Positions 32,398 through 40,579 of a DNA stretch of 40,860 bases are shown here, in pieces. Position numbers and translations under genes: made by a program. Numbering within the stretch: position 1 is the stretch's first letter; every line of letters begins with the position of its first letter. The stretch comes from CAYUQT01 sp964596165 (GTDB lineage Bacteria; Planctomycetota; Phycisphaerae; UBA1845; JAFGLZ01). The notes below the pieces were generated by a model. That model made no database searches. It was not told the DNA's origin and worked only from the letters and a program-made list of their open reading frames with translations. The DNA lies in contig CAZQTW010000058.1 of NCBI GenBank assembly GCA_964596165.1, positions 1-40,860 of the forward strand, written 5' to 3'.

Positions 32398-34836
32398 TCA
32401 CCGCCGCGGGACCCGATCCCGGTATTTCTGCGGGACGTTCCACTTCGACGGCTCCTGCGTCGCCTGCTCGTCGCTGATGAACCCGAAGTAGCGGCCGCGC
32501 CAATACGCGTCGAGATAGGCGGCGCCGCCCAGATCGCGACGGGTGTTCCTCTCGAACTGCAGCCGAAGGTTGGCGAACTGCCAGCGGTCCTCGCCTCGCT
32601 TGAGGCTGTACAAACCGGCCGGCGTGCCTGCGTAGATCGTATCACCCGTCGACGGCGTGAAGATCGTCCGCACCCTGGGAATGTCCAGACCGTCCTTGAC
32701 CTGCTTCCACGAACGACCGTCGTCCCTACTCGCATAGAAGCTCTTTTCCGTTGCAACATAGAGCGTGTTGGCATCTCGCGCGTCGTACGTGATGACGTCC
32801 ACGACGTGAGGAAACAGTCCTGCCAGCAGCTTGGCGAACAGGGCCATCGTTCCCTTCTCTCTCAACTGCTTCATCACGGACGTCTGATCGTAGGTCCAGG
32901 TCTTGCCGGCATCGGTACTGCGCGACAGCAGCGATCCGACGATGTCGCTGATGGCGATGCCCTCCTCCTTCAGGTTATGGAACTCGAACTTGTAGCCGCA
33001 CATCAAGTCGTCGGGCTTGCCAGGTCGGGCGATCACCCATGGGTAGGTGCTGACATACTCGGTGTAGCCGATCCGCACGCCCGGGCTCCATTCGCCGCCG
33101 TCGAGCGATTTCGATCGGAACTCCCCGTCGCACAACGCGTACACCATCGACGGACTGCCCTGCGCCAGCATCAGTCGCCCGTCATGCCCGGGCGGGACGT
33201 GCGGAGTCAGGCATTCCCATCGCTCGCCGATCCACTTCTCGCCGAAATCGACGCTGCGATAGACGCCGTTGCGCGCCACGGCGTAGAGACGGTTCGGGTT
33301 CGTCTGGTCGAGTTGGAGGTCCGTCAGTTCGCCGCAATCCGACGGAAGCGGTAGCCGCGACCATTGCTCGCCCCCGGTGATGCTTCGGAACGCCCCGCCA
33401 GGGGTGGCCAGAAGGACGTACCGGCGCTTGATGCCGCAGACGATTTTGAAAGGCCTCGGCGCCGGACCCGACCCGATCCACTGCCACGTCTTCGCGCCGT
33501 CGCCCGATCGATACAGATCGCCCGCGTCTTCCGCCGCATAGATGACCGCCGGGTCGTCCCTGGCCACGTCGAGCGCCGTAACGATGCGACTCAACCAACC
33601 GTCGAGCCCGTACATGTGGCCCTTCCACATATACTCGTTGTCCCAGGCGGCCTCGAAAAGCGGGAGGGGTTCCTTCGACAGTCGTCCGGACTTCGGAATA
33701 TCGTCGCGGAGGCTGTTCATCCTGGGCTGGAAGAACGTATTGGTCGGGTGGCTCTGGAGCGTCCACAGGGCGTCGTCCAGGTACTTCTGCCGGTCCGGCG
33801 CATTCGGCGTCAGGCTCATATAGATATAGTTGAACAGCGGGCATTTGCTCTGCTTGTGCCCGGCCCACATGCCCTCCAGCACGGCGCGATAGAAGGCCAG
33901 CAGTTTGGGGTCCTTCTCCATGGCGAAGAGGTTGTCCATGTGGCAGAAGACGTGCTCGCCGTCGTCGGTATCGAGGTGGCTGCTCTTGGGAAAGCTCGTC
34001 CGTGTGCGGAAGCCATACTGCGTGACAAGTCTCTCATACTGCTGATTGAACTTCTCCTTGCCGGTGGCGACATGGGCGACCTTGAGACCCGCCGCGGCCA
34101 TGATGATCCGCAGATTCGGCGTCTTGCCGTCGGTGAGGCCGAGGATACTGAACCCGGGCTGATTCGGGTCCTTCGTCGGCAACAGGAGATTGTTGTCGGC
34201 CCAGATGCTGACGAGATCGTCGATCGCCTGTCGGCACTTGTCCTTGTATTCGCCCTCGGCCGCGAGGCGGTAGAACACGCCGTAGCCGTGGATGGCGTCG
34301 CTGTAGTTGTGGTGGCTCGGCGATCCGCGCCAGCGAAGGTCCTTGTACTCGCCGGCACCCTGGTACCAGTAGTCAGACATGGCGTCATTGGCCCGCTCTT
34401 CCAACGTCGGACCATGGCCGTGAACGTAACCCCGTGCCTGGAAGCCTCGAATACCCGTGACCTTCTGGCAGCGGTACATCCCCTCGAAGATCGCGTTGAC
34501 GTGCTCGCGGACCGCCTTGGCCTGTTCCGGCGTGCCGGTCCTCTTGATGAGGGCGTAGCGATACGACTCGCCGGCCACGTGATTGGCCGTCCAGCAGACC
34601 ATGTGCATCACGTTCGATACGCCGTTGGTCGAATGATCCGGCGTCCCGCCGTCCGGGGGGACCTCGACGGCCGACGGATACAGCCCGTCGATCCAATGCC
34701 ACTTGAGCACCTGTTGTTCGAGAATCTGGGCTTTCGTCTCGAGCGGCTGATACCAGGTGTGGTCCGAGGCAAGACCCTCACGAAGACTGTTTCCGGCGGA
34801 CACGACAACGCAGATCACGACGACTCGTCGAGACAT
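32398..34836 (-). CDS. Exported protein with helical N-terminal domain and Asp-box beta-propeller
   Basis: 812 residues. A short signal-like segment is followed by a helix-rich domain of about 400 residues (WHWIDGLYPSAVEVP, MVCWTANHVAGESYRYAL, HHNYSDAIHGYGVFYRLA) that resembles an alpha/alpha toroid of the kind used by polysaccharide-active enzymes. The second half is a propeller with Asp-box motifs RSGDGAKTW, RSVDFGEKW, RSTDAGKTW and SRDDGRSW, plus a degenerate RSITGGEQW. I cannot name a catalytic residue. The fold pairing suggests a glycan-acting or glycan-binding protein at the cell surface; this is inference. GGGAGGA before ATG 34836 supports the start; an ATG at 34857 is less likely. The next gene is divergent. 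Confidence 0.75.
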   Translation of the reverse strand: MSRRVVVICVVVSAGNSLREGLASDHTWYQPLETKAQILEQQVLKWHWIDGLYPSAVEVPPDGGTPDHSTNGVSNVMHMVCWTANHVAGESYRYALIKRTGTPEQAKAVREHVNAIFEGMYRCQKVTGIRGFQARGYVHGHGPTLEERANDAMSDYWYQGAGEYKDLRWRGSPSHHNYSDAIHGYGVFYRLAAEGEYKDKCRQAIDDLVSIWADNNLLLPTKDPNQPGFSILGLTDGKTPNLRIIMAAAGLKVAHVATGKEKFNQQYERLVTQYGFRTRTSFPKSSHLDTDDGEHVFCHMDNLFAMEKDPKLLAFYRAVLEGMWAGHKQSKCPLFNYIYMSLTPNAPDRQKYLDDALWTLQSHPTNTFFQPRMNSLRDDIPKSGRLSKEPLPLFEAAWDNEYMWKGHMYGLDGWLSRIVTALDVARDDPAVIYAAEDAGDLYRSGDGAKTWQWIGSGPAPRPFKIVCGIKRRYVLLATPGGAFRSITGGEQWSRLPLPSDCGELTDLQLDQTNPNRLYAVARNGVYRSVDFGEKWIGERWECLTPHVPPGHDGRLMLAQGSPSMVYALCDGEFRSKSLDGGEWSPGVRIGYTEYVSTYPWVIARPGKPDDLMCGYKFEFHNLKEEGIAISDIVGSLLSRSTDAGKTWTYDQTSVMKQLREKGTMALFAKLLAGLFPHVVDVITYDARDANTLYVATEKSFYASRDDGRSWKQVKDGLDIPRVRTIFTPSTGDTIYAGTPAGLYSLKRGEDRWQFANLRLQFERNTRRDLGGAAYLDAYWRGRYFGFISDEQATQEPSKWNVPQKYRDRVPRR

Positions 34837-35065
34837 TTCCGGTCCTCCCACGGCCACGGGTCTGCCGAATTGAACGCCCCCCTGGGAATCGTTTCACCCA
34901 AACAGACGAAGCACTTGCGAGTGGTAGTGCGAGCCGCCTCCCACTGCGGTGGACGATTGTACCGGACGCCTGCGCGAACGAAGTGTGAGCGTGTCTGATC
35001 TTGTCGGCGAACGTCGTCGGCCACGACGTGTGTTCTGGAACGGGCGACAGACCGTGGACGACAGG

Positions 35066-35095
35066 TTGCAGGCGCGTCGGGAGGGACGGTATAGT
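35066..35095 (+). promoter_or_regulatory. Candidate promoter of the multihaem respiratory operon
   Basis: TTGCAG (35066-35071), an 18-bp spacer and TATAGT (35090-35095). Each hexamer matches the consensus at four or five positions. The start point would be near 35102, leaving about 38 bases before the tetrahaem cytochrome ATG at 35140. It is the only promoter-like site seen upstream of the four coupled genes. Confidence 0.42.
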
Positions 35096-35139
35096 GCCGC
35101 GCACCTTTCGGCATTCAAGCATTCGACCGGGACGTGATC

Positions 35140-35880
35140 ATGGGTAACCACGGGTGCTCATCTTCGGGACTCGCGCGGCCGCCCGGGAGCGGCCGGGCCC
35201 TGTTCGTGCCGGTGATATTCGTTGGGACGGCAGTCGTATTTCTTGCCGACCCATGGCCTTTCCGGAGCCCGGTCCCGCCGGCGACCGCCGTCCCGGCCTG
35301 GGCGGTGGACATCTCGACCGTTCGTCGTCCGTCGATGCGGCCGGAGATGACGTTGGTGGGTTACACCTATCGGTGCGGCGAGTGTCACAACCTCTTCCCG
35401 TCGCCGCCGGAAACAACCCGATCGCTCACGCAACACCGCCACATTGTGCTGAAACACGGGATCAATACCCGCTGTTTCAACTGTCATCACCCGACGAATC
35501 GAGACGCCTTCGTGGACGACTACGGGCGCGAGATTCCGTACGACAAGCCGCCCTTGCTCTGCGCCAAGTGTCACGGTCCGGTCTACCGCGACTGGACGCA
35601 CGGCTCGCATGGCCGCACCAACGGGTACTGGGATCCTCGCCGGGGACCCCCGGAGCGAAAACGCTGCATCGATTGCCATGATCCACACGAGCCGCCGTTT
35701 CCGCCGATGAAGCCCGCGCCGGCGCCGAACACGCTGCGGATGGGCAACCAACAATTCGGTTCCGATCATGGGGAGCAGATCGATCCGCTTCGTGTTTACC
35801 GTCAGATTCAGACATCCGACGATGGCGGCGCCATGCGTCCCGTGGACCATCAGCGTCGCGGACCCGAGGGAGTGCGATGA
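35140..35880 (+). CDS. Membrane-anchored tetrahaem cytochrome c
   Basis: 246 residues. A single hydrophobic helix (about 22-40, LFVPVIFVGTAVVFLAD) acts as an uncleaved anchor, placing the rest outside the cytoplasm. Four c-type haem sites are present: CGECH at 79, CFNCH at 112, CAKCH at 141 and CIDCH at 176, with several spare His residues as distal ligands. It should carry electrons in the periplasm, probably between the NrfD/ferredoxin module and the octahaem enzyme encoded in the same operon. It is not clearly NrfH or NrfB. The last ~60 residues have no haem site and are Pro-rich. The ATG at 35140 was preferred over GTG 35134; the ribosome site is weak. Its stop overlaps the next start as ATGA. 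Confidence 0.88.
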   Translation: MGNHGCSSSGLARPPGSGRALFVPVIFVGTAVVFLADPWPFRSPVPPATAVPAWAVDISTVRRPSMRPEMTLVGYTYRCGECHNLFPSPPETTRSLTQHRHIVLKHGINTRCFNCHHPTNRDAFVDDYGREIPYDKPPLLCAKCHGPVYRDWTHGSHGRTNGYWDPRRGPPERKRCIDCHDPHEPPFPPMKPAPAPNTLRMGNQQFGSDHGEQIDPLRVYRQIQTSDDGGAMRPVDHQRRGPEGVR

Positions 35881-36905
35881 TGGAGACGACGGGGAACCCG
35901 CATCACGGATCTGGCGCGAGCGAGGGCGGGGCGACGCCTCCGGCGTTGACCCGGCGGGGCTTCCTTGGAAAGGGCGTTGTTGCCGTCGCGGGCGCCTCGG
36001 CCGTGGCGGGAGCCTTGTCGCCGCTGCGAAACTTCCCTCGGCGCGACATCCCCACGCTCCAGAAGCTCCTGCAAAGGCACTACAAGGAGATGACGCCGGA
36101 TGAGAAGCGCGCGGTGCTCGACCGGGTGGCTCGCGAAGTCGAGACCCGCTATCAGGTTCGCCCCAACGTGCAGGATCCTCCACCGCTCGCGGGCGTGGAG
36201 TTCGTGTACGGTCTGAACATCAGCCGGTGCATCGGCTGCCGAAAATGCGTCCATGCGTGCGTGAAGGAGAACAACCCGTCGCGAGCGCCGGAGATCCAGT
36301 ACATCCGCGTGCTGAAGATGGAAAAGGGCAGCATCGACGTCGATACCTCCGACCATCACTACAACCCCCCCGTGGTGCCGGAACACGACAGCTATTACAT
36401 GCCCGTGCAATGCCACCAGTGCAAGAAACCCCCGTGCGTGAAGGTATGCCCGGTCGAGGCCACCTGGCAGGAACCCGACGGAATCACCGTCATCGACTAC
36501 GACTGGTGCATCGGCTGCCGCTACTGTGAGGCCGCCTGCCCCTACTGGGCCCGGCGGTTCAACTTCGCCGAACCCGAGATCCCCAAGGACGGGCTCAATC
36601 CGGACATGGCCTATCTGTCCAACCGGCCACGAAGCAAGGGCGTGATGGAAAAGTGCACGTACTGTCTCCACCGGACGCGGGTCGGGCGCATGCCGGCCTG
36701 TGTCGAGGTCTGTCCGACGGGCTCGCGCAAGTTCGGCAACGTCCTCGATCCGAACAGCGAGGTGGCCTACATCCTCCGGGAGAAACGGGTCTTCATCCTC
36801 AAGGAGGAAGTGGGCACCTTGCCTCGATTCTTCTATTACTTCGACGAGCGGGGCAGCCGCTACCGCGAGCCGATCGCACCCGTCATTCCGGGGGAATCCA
36901 CGTGA
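35877..36905 (+). CDS. Tat-exported ferredoxin-like 4x[4Fe-4S] subunit (NrfC/PsrB/ActB type)
   Basis: 342 residues. The N-terminus has the twin-arginine motif TRRGFLGKG followed by a hydrophobic Ala/Gly segment, so the folded protein should be exported by Tat. Four cluster-binding motifs follow, from Cys118: CIGCRKCVHAC, CHQCKKPPCVKVCP, CIGCRYCEAACP, and CTYCLHRTRVGRMPACVEVCP. This is the usual set in electron-transfer subunits paired with NrfD-type membrane proteins. It would relay electrons between the quinone-binding NrfD partner and the cytochromes. Start and stop overlap both neighbours (35877-35880 and 36902-36905), so the four genes are probably translated together. The C-terminus ends soon after the last cluster, without a catalytic domain. 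Confidence 0.93.
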   Translation: MMETTGNPHHGSGASEGGATPPALTRRGFLGKGVVAVAGASAVAGALSPLRNFPRRDIPTLQKLLQRHYKEMTPDEKRAVLDRVAREVETRYQVRPNVQDPPPLAGVEFVYGLNISRCIGCRKCVHACVKENNPSRAPEIQYIRVLKMEKGSIDVDTSDHHYNPPVVPEHDSYYMPVQCHQCKKPPCVKVCPVEATWQEPDGITVIDYDWCIGCRYCEAACPYWARRFNFAEPEIPKDGLNPDMAYLSNRPRSKGVMEKCTYCLHRTRVGRMPACVEVCPTGSRKFGNVLDPNSEVAYILREKRVFILKEEVGTLPRFFYYFDERGSRYREPIAPVIPGEST

Positions 36906-38170
36906 GACGCTACCTCACATTCCTGTGGGAGTGCGCCCGGATCAGCTTCGTCGGCGACTGGCGGTATTACGCCTGGATGACGATCCTGACCGTCCTGTCG
37001 CTTCTGGGGCTCCATGCCTACTGCCGGCAATTGGTTCACGGACTGGTCGCGACGGGAATGACCGATCAGGTCTCCTGGGGGTTGTACATTGCGAACTTCA
37101 CGTATCTGGTCGGACTGGCCGCGGCGGCCGCGATGCTCGTCATTCCCGTTTACATCTACCGGAACATGCACCTGCACGACGTGGTCATCTTCGGCGAATT
37201 GCTTGCGGTGGCCGTCATCATCATGTGCCTGCTCTTCGTTACGGTGGACCTGGGTCGGCCCGACCGGTTCGATCACCTGATTCGGCGGTTCAACTTTCCG
37301 ATCTCGATGCTGACCTGGGACGTCATCGCCCTGAACGGCTATCTGCTGCTCAACCTTCACATCTGCGGGTATTTGCTGTATTGCGCCTACTGTGGGCGCA
37401 AGCCATCCCCGATGTTCTACGTTCCCTTTGTGTTCGTTGCGATTGTCTGGGCGGTCAGTATCCACACGGTGACGGCGTTCCTTTACGTGGGACTGGGCGG
37501 TCGGCCGTTCTGGAACTCGGCCATCATCGCCCCTCGGTTCTTGGCCAGTGCGTTCGCCGCGGGTCCGGCGTTCATCATCCTGACCTTGCAGATTGTGCGG
37601 CGCTACAGCAACCACCGCGTCAGCCACGATGCTCTGCTCACGCTGCGGCGGATCGTTCAGGTGGCGATGATCATCAACATCTTTCTGCTCGTCTGCGAGG
37701 TGTTCACCGAATTTTACACGGATTCGGCCCACACGGCGTCGGCGCGATACCTGTATTTCGGTGCTCGCGGCCGGCACGCCCTGGTGCCGTGGATCTGGAC
37801 GGCGATCCTGTTCAATGCGGCGGCAACGATCCTCCTCCTGTTGCCGGCGTCTCGGGCGTTGAAGACGCTGAACGTGGCCTGCATCCTGGCGATCGCGGGA
37901 ATTTGGGTGGAGAAAGGAATGGGACTGATCGTTCCCGCCTTCATCCCGACCCCGTTGGGTGAAATCGTCGAATACACCCCGACCCTGTATGAGATCCTCA
38001 TTTGTGCGGGGATCTGGGCCTTTGGGCTCTTGCTCTACACGATCTTCGTGAGAATATCGGTGCCGGTCCTGGCCGGCGAACTGACGTACGAGAAGCGATA
38101 CGGGAAACCTGCCGACGGCACGAGTACCCCTGCTCACGCCGCGGCTCGACGAAGGAGTGAGACCGAATGA
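36902..38170 (+). CDS. NrfD/PsrC-family membrane subunit
   Basis: 422 residues with about ten hydrophobic helices, longer than eight-helix NrfD and closer to PsrC/ActC-type subunits. The early loop YIANFTYLVGLAAAAAMLVI and RNMHLHDVVIFGELLAVAV are typical; the latter contains a His and a Glu that usually line the quinone site. It should oxidise or reduce quinones in the inner membrane and hand electrons to the ferredoxin-like partner. The GTG at 36902 overlaps the previous stop as GTGA; the frame open further upstream lies inside the previous gene. The stop overlaps the octahaem cytochrome start as ATGA. A charged C-terminal tail of about 40 residues is probably cytoplasmic. Confidence 0.92.
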   Translation: MRRYLTFLWECARISFVGDWRYYAWMTILTVLSLLGLHAYCRQLVHGLVATGMTDQVSWGLYIANFTYLVGLAAAAAMLVIPVYIYRNMHLHDVVIFGELLAVAVIIMCLLFVTVDLGRPDRFDHLIRRFNFPISMLTWDVIALNGYLLLNLHICGYLLYCAYCGRKPSPMFYVPFVFVAIVWAVSIHTVTAFLYVGLGGRPFWNSAIIAPRFLASAFAAGPAFIILTLQIVRRYSNHRVSHDALLTLRRIVQVAMIINIFLLVCEVFTEFYTDSAHTASARYLYFGARGRHALVPWIWTAILFNAAATILLLLPASRALKTLNVACILAIAGIWVEKGMGLIVPAFIPTPLGEIVEYTPTLYEILICAGIWAFGLLLYTIFVRISVPVLAGELTYEKRYGKPADGTSTPAHAAARRRSETE

Positions 38171-39615
38171 AACGCGCGGCCATCACCGTACTTGCACTTC
38201 CGGTCGTTCTGTCCGTTCTTGCACCTTCGGCGTCGGCCCAGACGTGGGGGCTCGCCGAACTCTCCGCCAAGAGCAAGGCGTGCATCGATTGCCATAAGAA
38301 AGAGAACCTGGCGATCTACCAGCAGTGGGGATCGAGCAAGCACTTCAGGGCCAACATCGGCTGTTACGAATGTCACGCCGCTTCGCCGAACGAACCGGAC
38401 GCCTTCAAGCATGAGGGCGAGACCGTCGCGACCATCGTGACGCCCAGGGACTGCGCCAAGTGTCACGCCACCGAGACGAAGGAATTCGCCGAGTCGCACC
38501 ATTCCAAGGGGGGGCGGATCCTCGGCTCGTTGGACAACACGCTGGCCGAGGTCGTCGAAGGCAATCGCGGCATGGTGACGCCCGCGTTCCAGCAGGGGAT
38601 CAGTGCCGCCGCCGTAAGCGGCTGCTGGCAATGCCACGGAAGTGAAATCAAGGTGCTGTCCGGAGGCAAACTGGACCCGGCTACCTGGCCCAACACCGGT
38701 ATCGGCCGGATCAATCCGGACGGTTCCGAGGGATCTTGCTCGGCATGCCACAGCCGGCACGCCTTCTCGGCCGAACAGGCACGGAACCCGGACAACTGCG
38801 GTAAGTGCCACATGGGACCGGATCACCCTCAGGCCGAGATCTACTATGAGTCCAAGCACGGCGTGGCGTTCCGTGCCTTCAAGGACAAGCTGAACCTGAG
38901 TTCTCCCAAGTGGATCGTCGGAGAAGACTACAGCAGTGCTCCGACGTGCGCCACATGCCACATGAGCGCGACCCGGAAGCAGCCGGTATCCCACGACGTG
39001 GGCCTGCGGATCAGTTGGAACAATCGGCCGGAGATATCGATTCGGCCCGAGGTCAGCGACAAGAAGCTCGGCCTGCCGACGGCCAAGGTGGATTGGCAGA
39101 CCCGCCGTGCGAACATGAAGGAGGTGTGCCTCACTTGTCACGAGAAGCAATGGGTCGACAACTTCTACGTCCAATATGACAACTTGGTCGAGCTGTACCA
39201 CGCCAAGTTCGCCAAACCGGGTCTGGAGCTCTATGGACTGGCCAAGCCGCTTCTCCAACCCGCCGGCTTCTCCAACAAGCTGGATTTCATCTGGTACGAG
39301 ATCTGGCATCACGAGGGCCGACGGGCCCGCCACGGCGCGTCGATGATGGGTCCGGACTACACCCATTGGCACGGGACCTACGAAGTCGCGAAGCACTTCT
39401 ATTCGGAGTTCGTCCCCGAACTGCAGCACCTGGCGGCCGAGGCCAAGAAATTGAGCGACGCCCCGAAAACCGCCGCCGCCGCCGCGCTGCAGAAGAAGCT
39501 GGAAGAAGTCCTCAATTCACCCCATCACCGGTGGTACCTGAACAAGATGGACCCGGCGGAGAAGGAGCTGCGCAAGAAGCAGATGGAGGAGTTCCAGAAG
39601 CGCTACAGCAAGTAG
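38167..39615 (+). CDS. Octahaem cytochrome c, hydroxylamine oxidoreductase (HAO) superfamily
   Basis: 482 residues with a cleavable signal peptide (ending near PSASAQ). Eight CxxCH sites are present: residues 39, 66, 96, 153, 191, 211, 261 and 321. HAO-type blocks are HSKGGRILGSLDNTLAEVVEG around the fourth haem, CSACHSRHAFS and CGKCHMGPDHPQAEIYYESKHG. The C-terminal part has WHHEGRRARHGASMMGPDY and HWHGTYEVAKHFY, ending in a long charged helix. HAO family enzymes oxidise hydroxylamine or hydrazine, or reduce nitrite or hydroxylamine, in the periplasm. Tyr398 (in MGPDYTHWHG) could be the residue that cross-links the catalytic haem, but this was not aligned. Partners are quinone-linked, which favours a reductive role. 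The 3' end overlaps the antisense PEP-CTERM frame. Confidence 0.9.
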   Translation: MKRAAITVLALPVVLSVLAPSASAQTWGLAELSAKSKACIDCHKKENLAIYQQWGSSKHFRANIGCYECHAASPNEPDAFKHEGETVATIVTPRDCAKCHATETKEFAESHHSKGGRILGSLDNTLAEVVEGNRGMVTPAFQQGISAAAVSGCWQCHGSEIKVLSGGKLDPATWPNTGIGRINPDGSEGSCSACHSRHAFSAEQARNPDNCGKCHMGPDHPQAEIYYESKHGVAFRAFKDKLNLSSPKWIVGEDYSSAPTCATCHMSATRKQPVSHDVGLRISWNNRPEISIRPEVSDKKLGLPTAKVDWQTRRANMKEVCLTCHEKQWVDNFYVQYDNLVELYHAKFAKPGLELYGLAKPLLQPAGFSNKLDFIWYEIWHHEGRRARHGASMMGPDYTHWHGTYEVAKHFYSEFVPELQHLAAEAKKLSDAPKTAAAAALQKKLEEVLNSPHHRWYLNKMDPAEKELRKKQMEEFQKRYSK

Positions 39616-40579
39616 ACGGACGGATGCCCGACGGCGCGACGTCGGGTCCATGGGCACGCGGTGGGGTCCGGCGAAACGCCCAACCGCCGACCAGCATCAG
39701 CACGAGCGAGAGGGGTTCGGGGACCGAGACGGGAATCCGGCCCATGACATGAGATTCATTGCCGAGCCAGACCGACTTGTCGCCGTAAACCTGTCCCACG
39801 ATGTCGACCGTGCTGCCCGTGCTGAATTCGCCCCCGAAGCTGAAGAATGAGGCCTCTCCACTGAACCGGTCGCCGAGGTAGATGGACCCGTTCGTGTTGA
39901 CCGTGACCCAACCGTCGCCGTCCCGCTGAATGGCGGAACGGGCCCCCGTGGAGTAGTCGCCGACGACGTTGATGACGACGTTGCCGCGGTTGGTGTCGGC
40001 GACAAAGGTGACCTTGTCGCCCATCCATAGGGATGCGAAGTTGTACGTCCCCTCCGTCAGGTAGACCGTCGAGCTGTTGCCGAACCCCACCTGTCCGTAG
40101 TCGCCCGGGTCGAGTCGCACCACGGATTGACCGCGATACCATTTCTCGCCGCTTCCCGTCGTGCGGATGTCGGGCGCATCGGGCAGATCGATGTCGTAGT
40201 AGGATGGGTCTTTGAAGAGACCGCCCTGCACAACGGTCTTCTTCCCCAGCCAATAGTCCGTGCCGTAGGCGCCTACTCCCTCAACGTACGATTCGGCGCC
40301 GACGCCCACGTAGTCTCCGGCCGCCACGTTGCCCCCGATGGCAACCCTTTGGCCCGTTTCGAGCGTGCCCAGCGAGGCGACGGACCCGCTGACCGAGTCG
40401 CGCTCGCCGATCCAGACGGACCCGACGGCGCCGACGTTTCCATCGACTCGAACCGAGTTTCCGAACGACACCTCGCCACGCGACAAGACGGCCGCGTTCT
40501 TGAGGCTGATGATTGAGGCGTGTGCCTGTGCCCCCATCGCGGCGCAGGCGAGCGCGGCAAGGCCGGACAACCGTAACAT
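39512..40579 (-). CDS. PEP-CTERM surface protein with a beta-solenoid-like domain
   Basis: 355 residues from ATG 40579. An N-terminal signal peptide (LSGLAALACAAMGAQAHA) is followed by a Gly/Ser/Val-rich domain of short repeats (VRVDGNVGAVGSVWIGERDS and similar) likely to form a beta-solenoid, as in DUF7305/bactofilin-like proteins. VSVPEPLSLVLMLVGGWAFRR is the PEP-CTERM sorting signal (motif, hydrophobic helix, basic end), which an exosortase cleaves. About 50 Pro/Ser/Cys-rich residues follow the basic end, which is not normal, and are encoded antisense to the octahaem gene (39512-39615). The real stop was probably lost or lies in another frame, ending near 39640-39680. A ribosome site is weak (GTGGGG). 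Confidence 0.8.
   Translation of the reverse strand: MLRLSGLAALACAAMGAQAHASIISLKNAAVLSRGEVSFGNSVRVDGNVGAVGSVWIGERDSVSGSVASLGTLETGQRVAIGGNVAAGDYVGVGAESYVEGVGAYGTDYWLGKKTVVQGGLFKDPSYYDIDLPDAPDIRTTGSGEKWYRGQSVVRLDPGDYGQVGFGNSSTVYLTEGTYNFASLWMGDKVTFVADTNRGNVVINVVGDYSTGARSAIQRDGDGWVTVNTNGSIYLGDRFSGEASFFSFGGEFSTGSTVDIVGQVYGDKSVWLGNESHVMGRIPVSVPEPLSLVLMLVGGWAFRRTPPRAHGPDVAPSGIRPSTCCSASGTPPSASCAAPSPPGPSCSGTTGDGVN

Noticed and set aside
33364..34998. 544-codon plus-strand frame
   Set aside because: Antisense of the 812-residue Asp-box protein; Arg/Val/Asp-rich and repetitive in the way typical of shadow frames.
36860..38137. 425-codon minus-strand frame over the NrfD gene
   Set aside because: Antisense shadow, highly charged; the plus strand has the membrane pattern and coupled starts.
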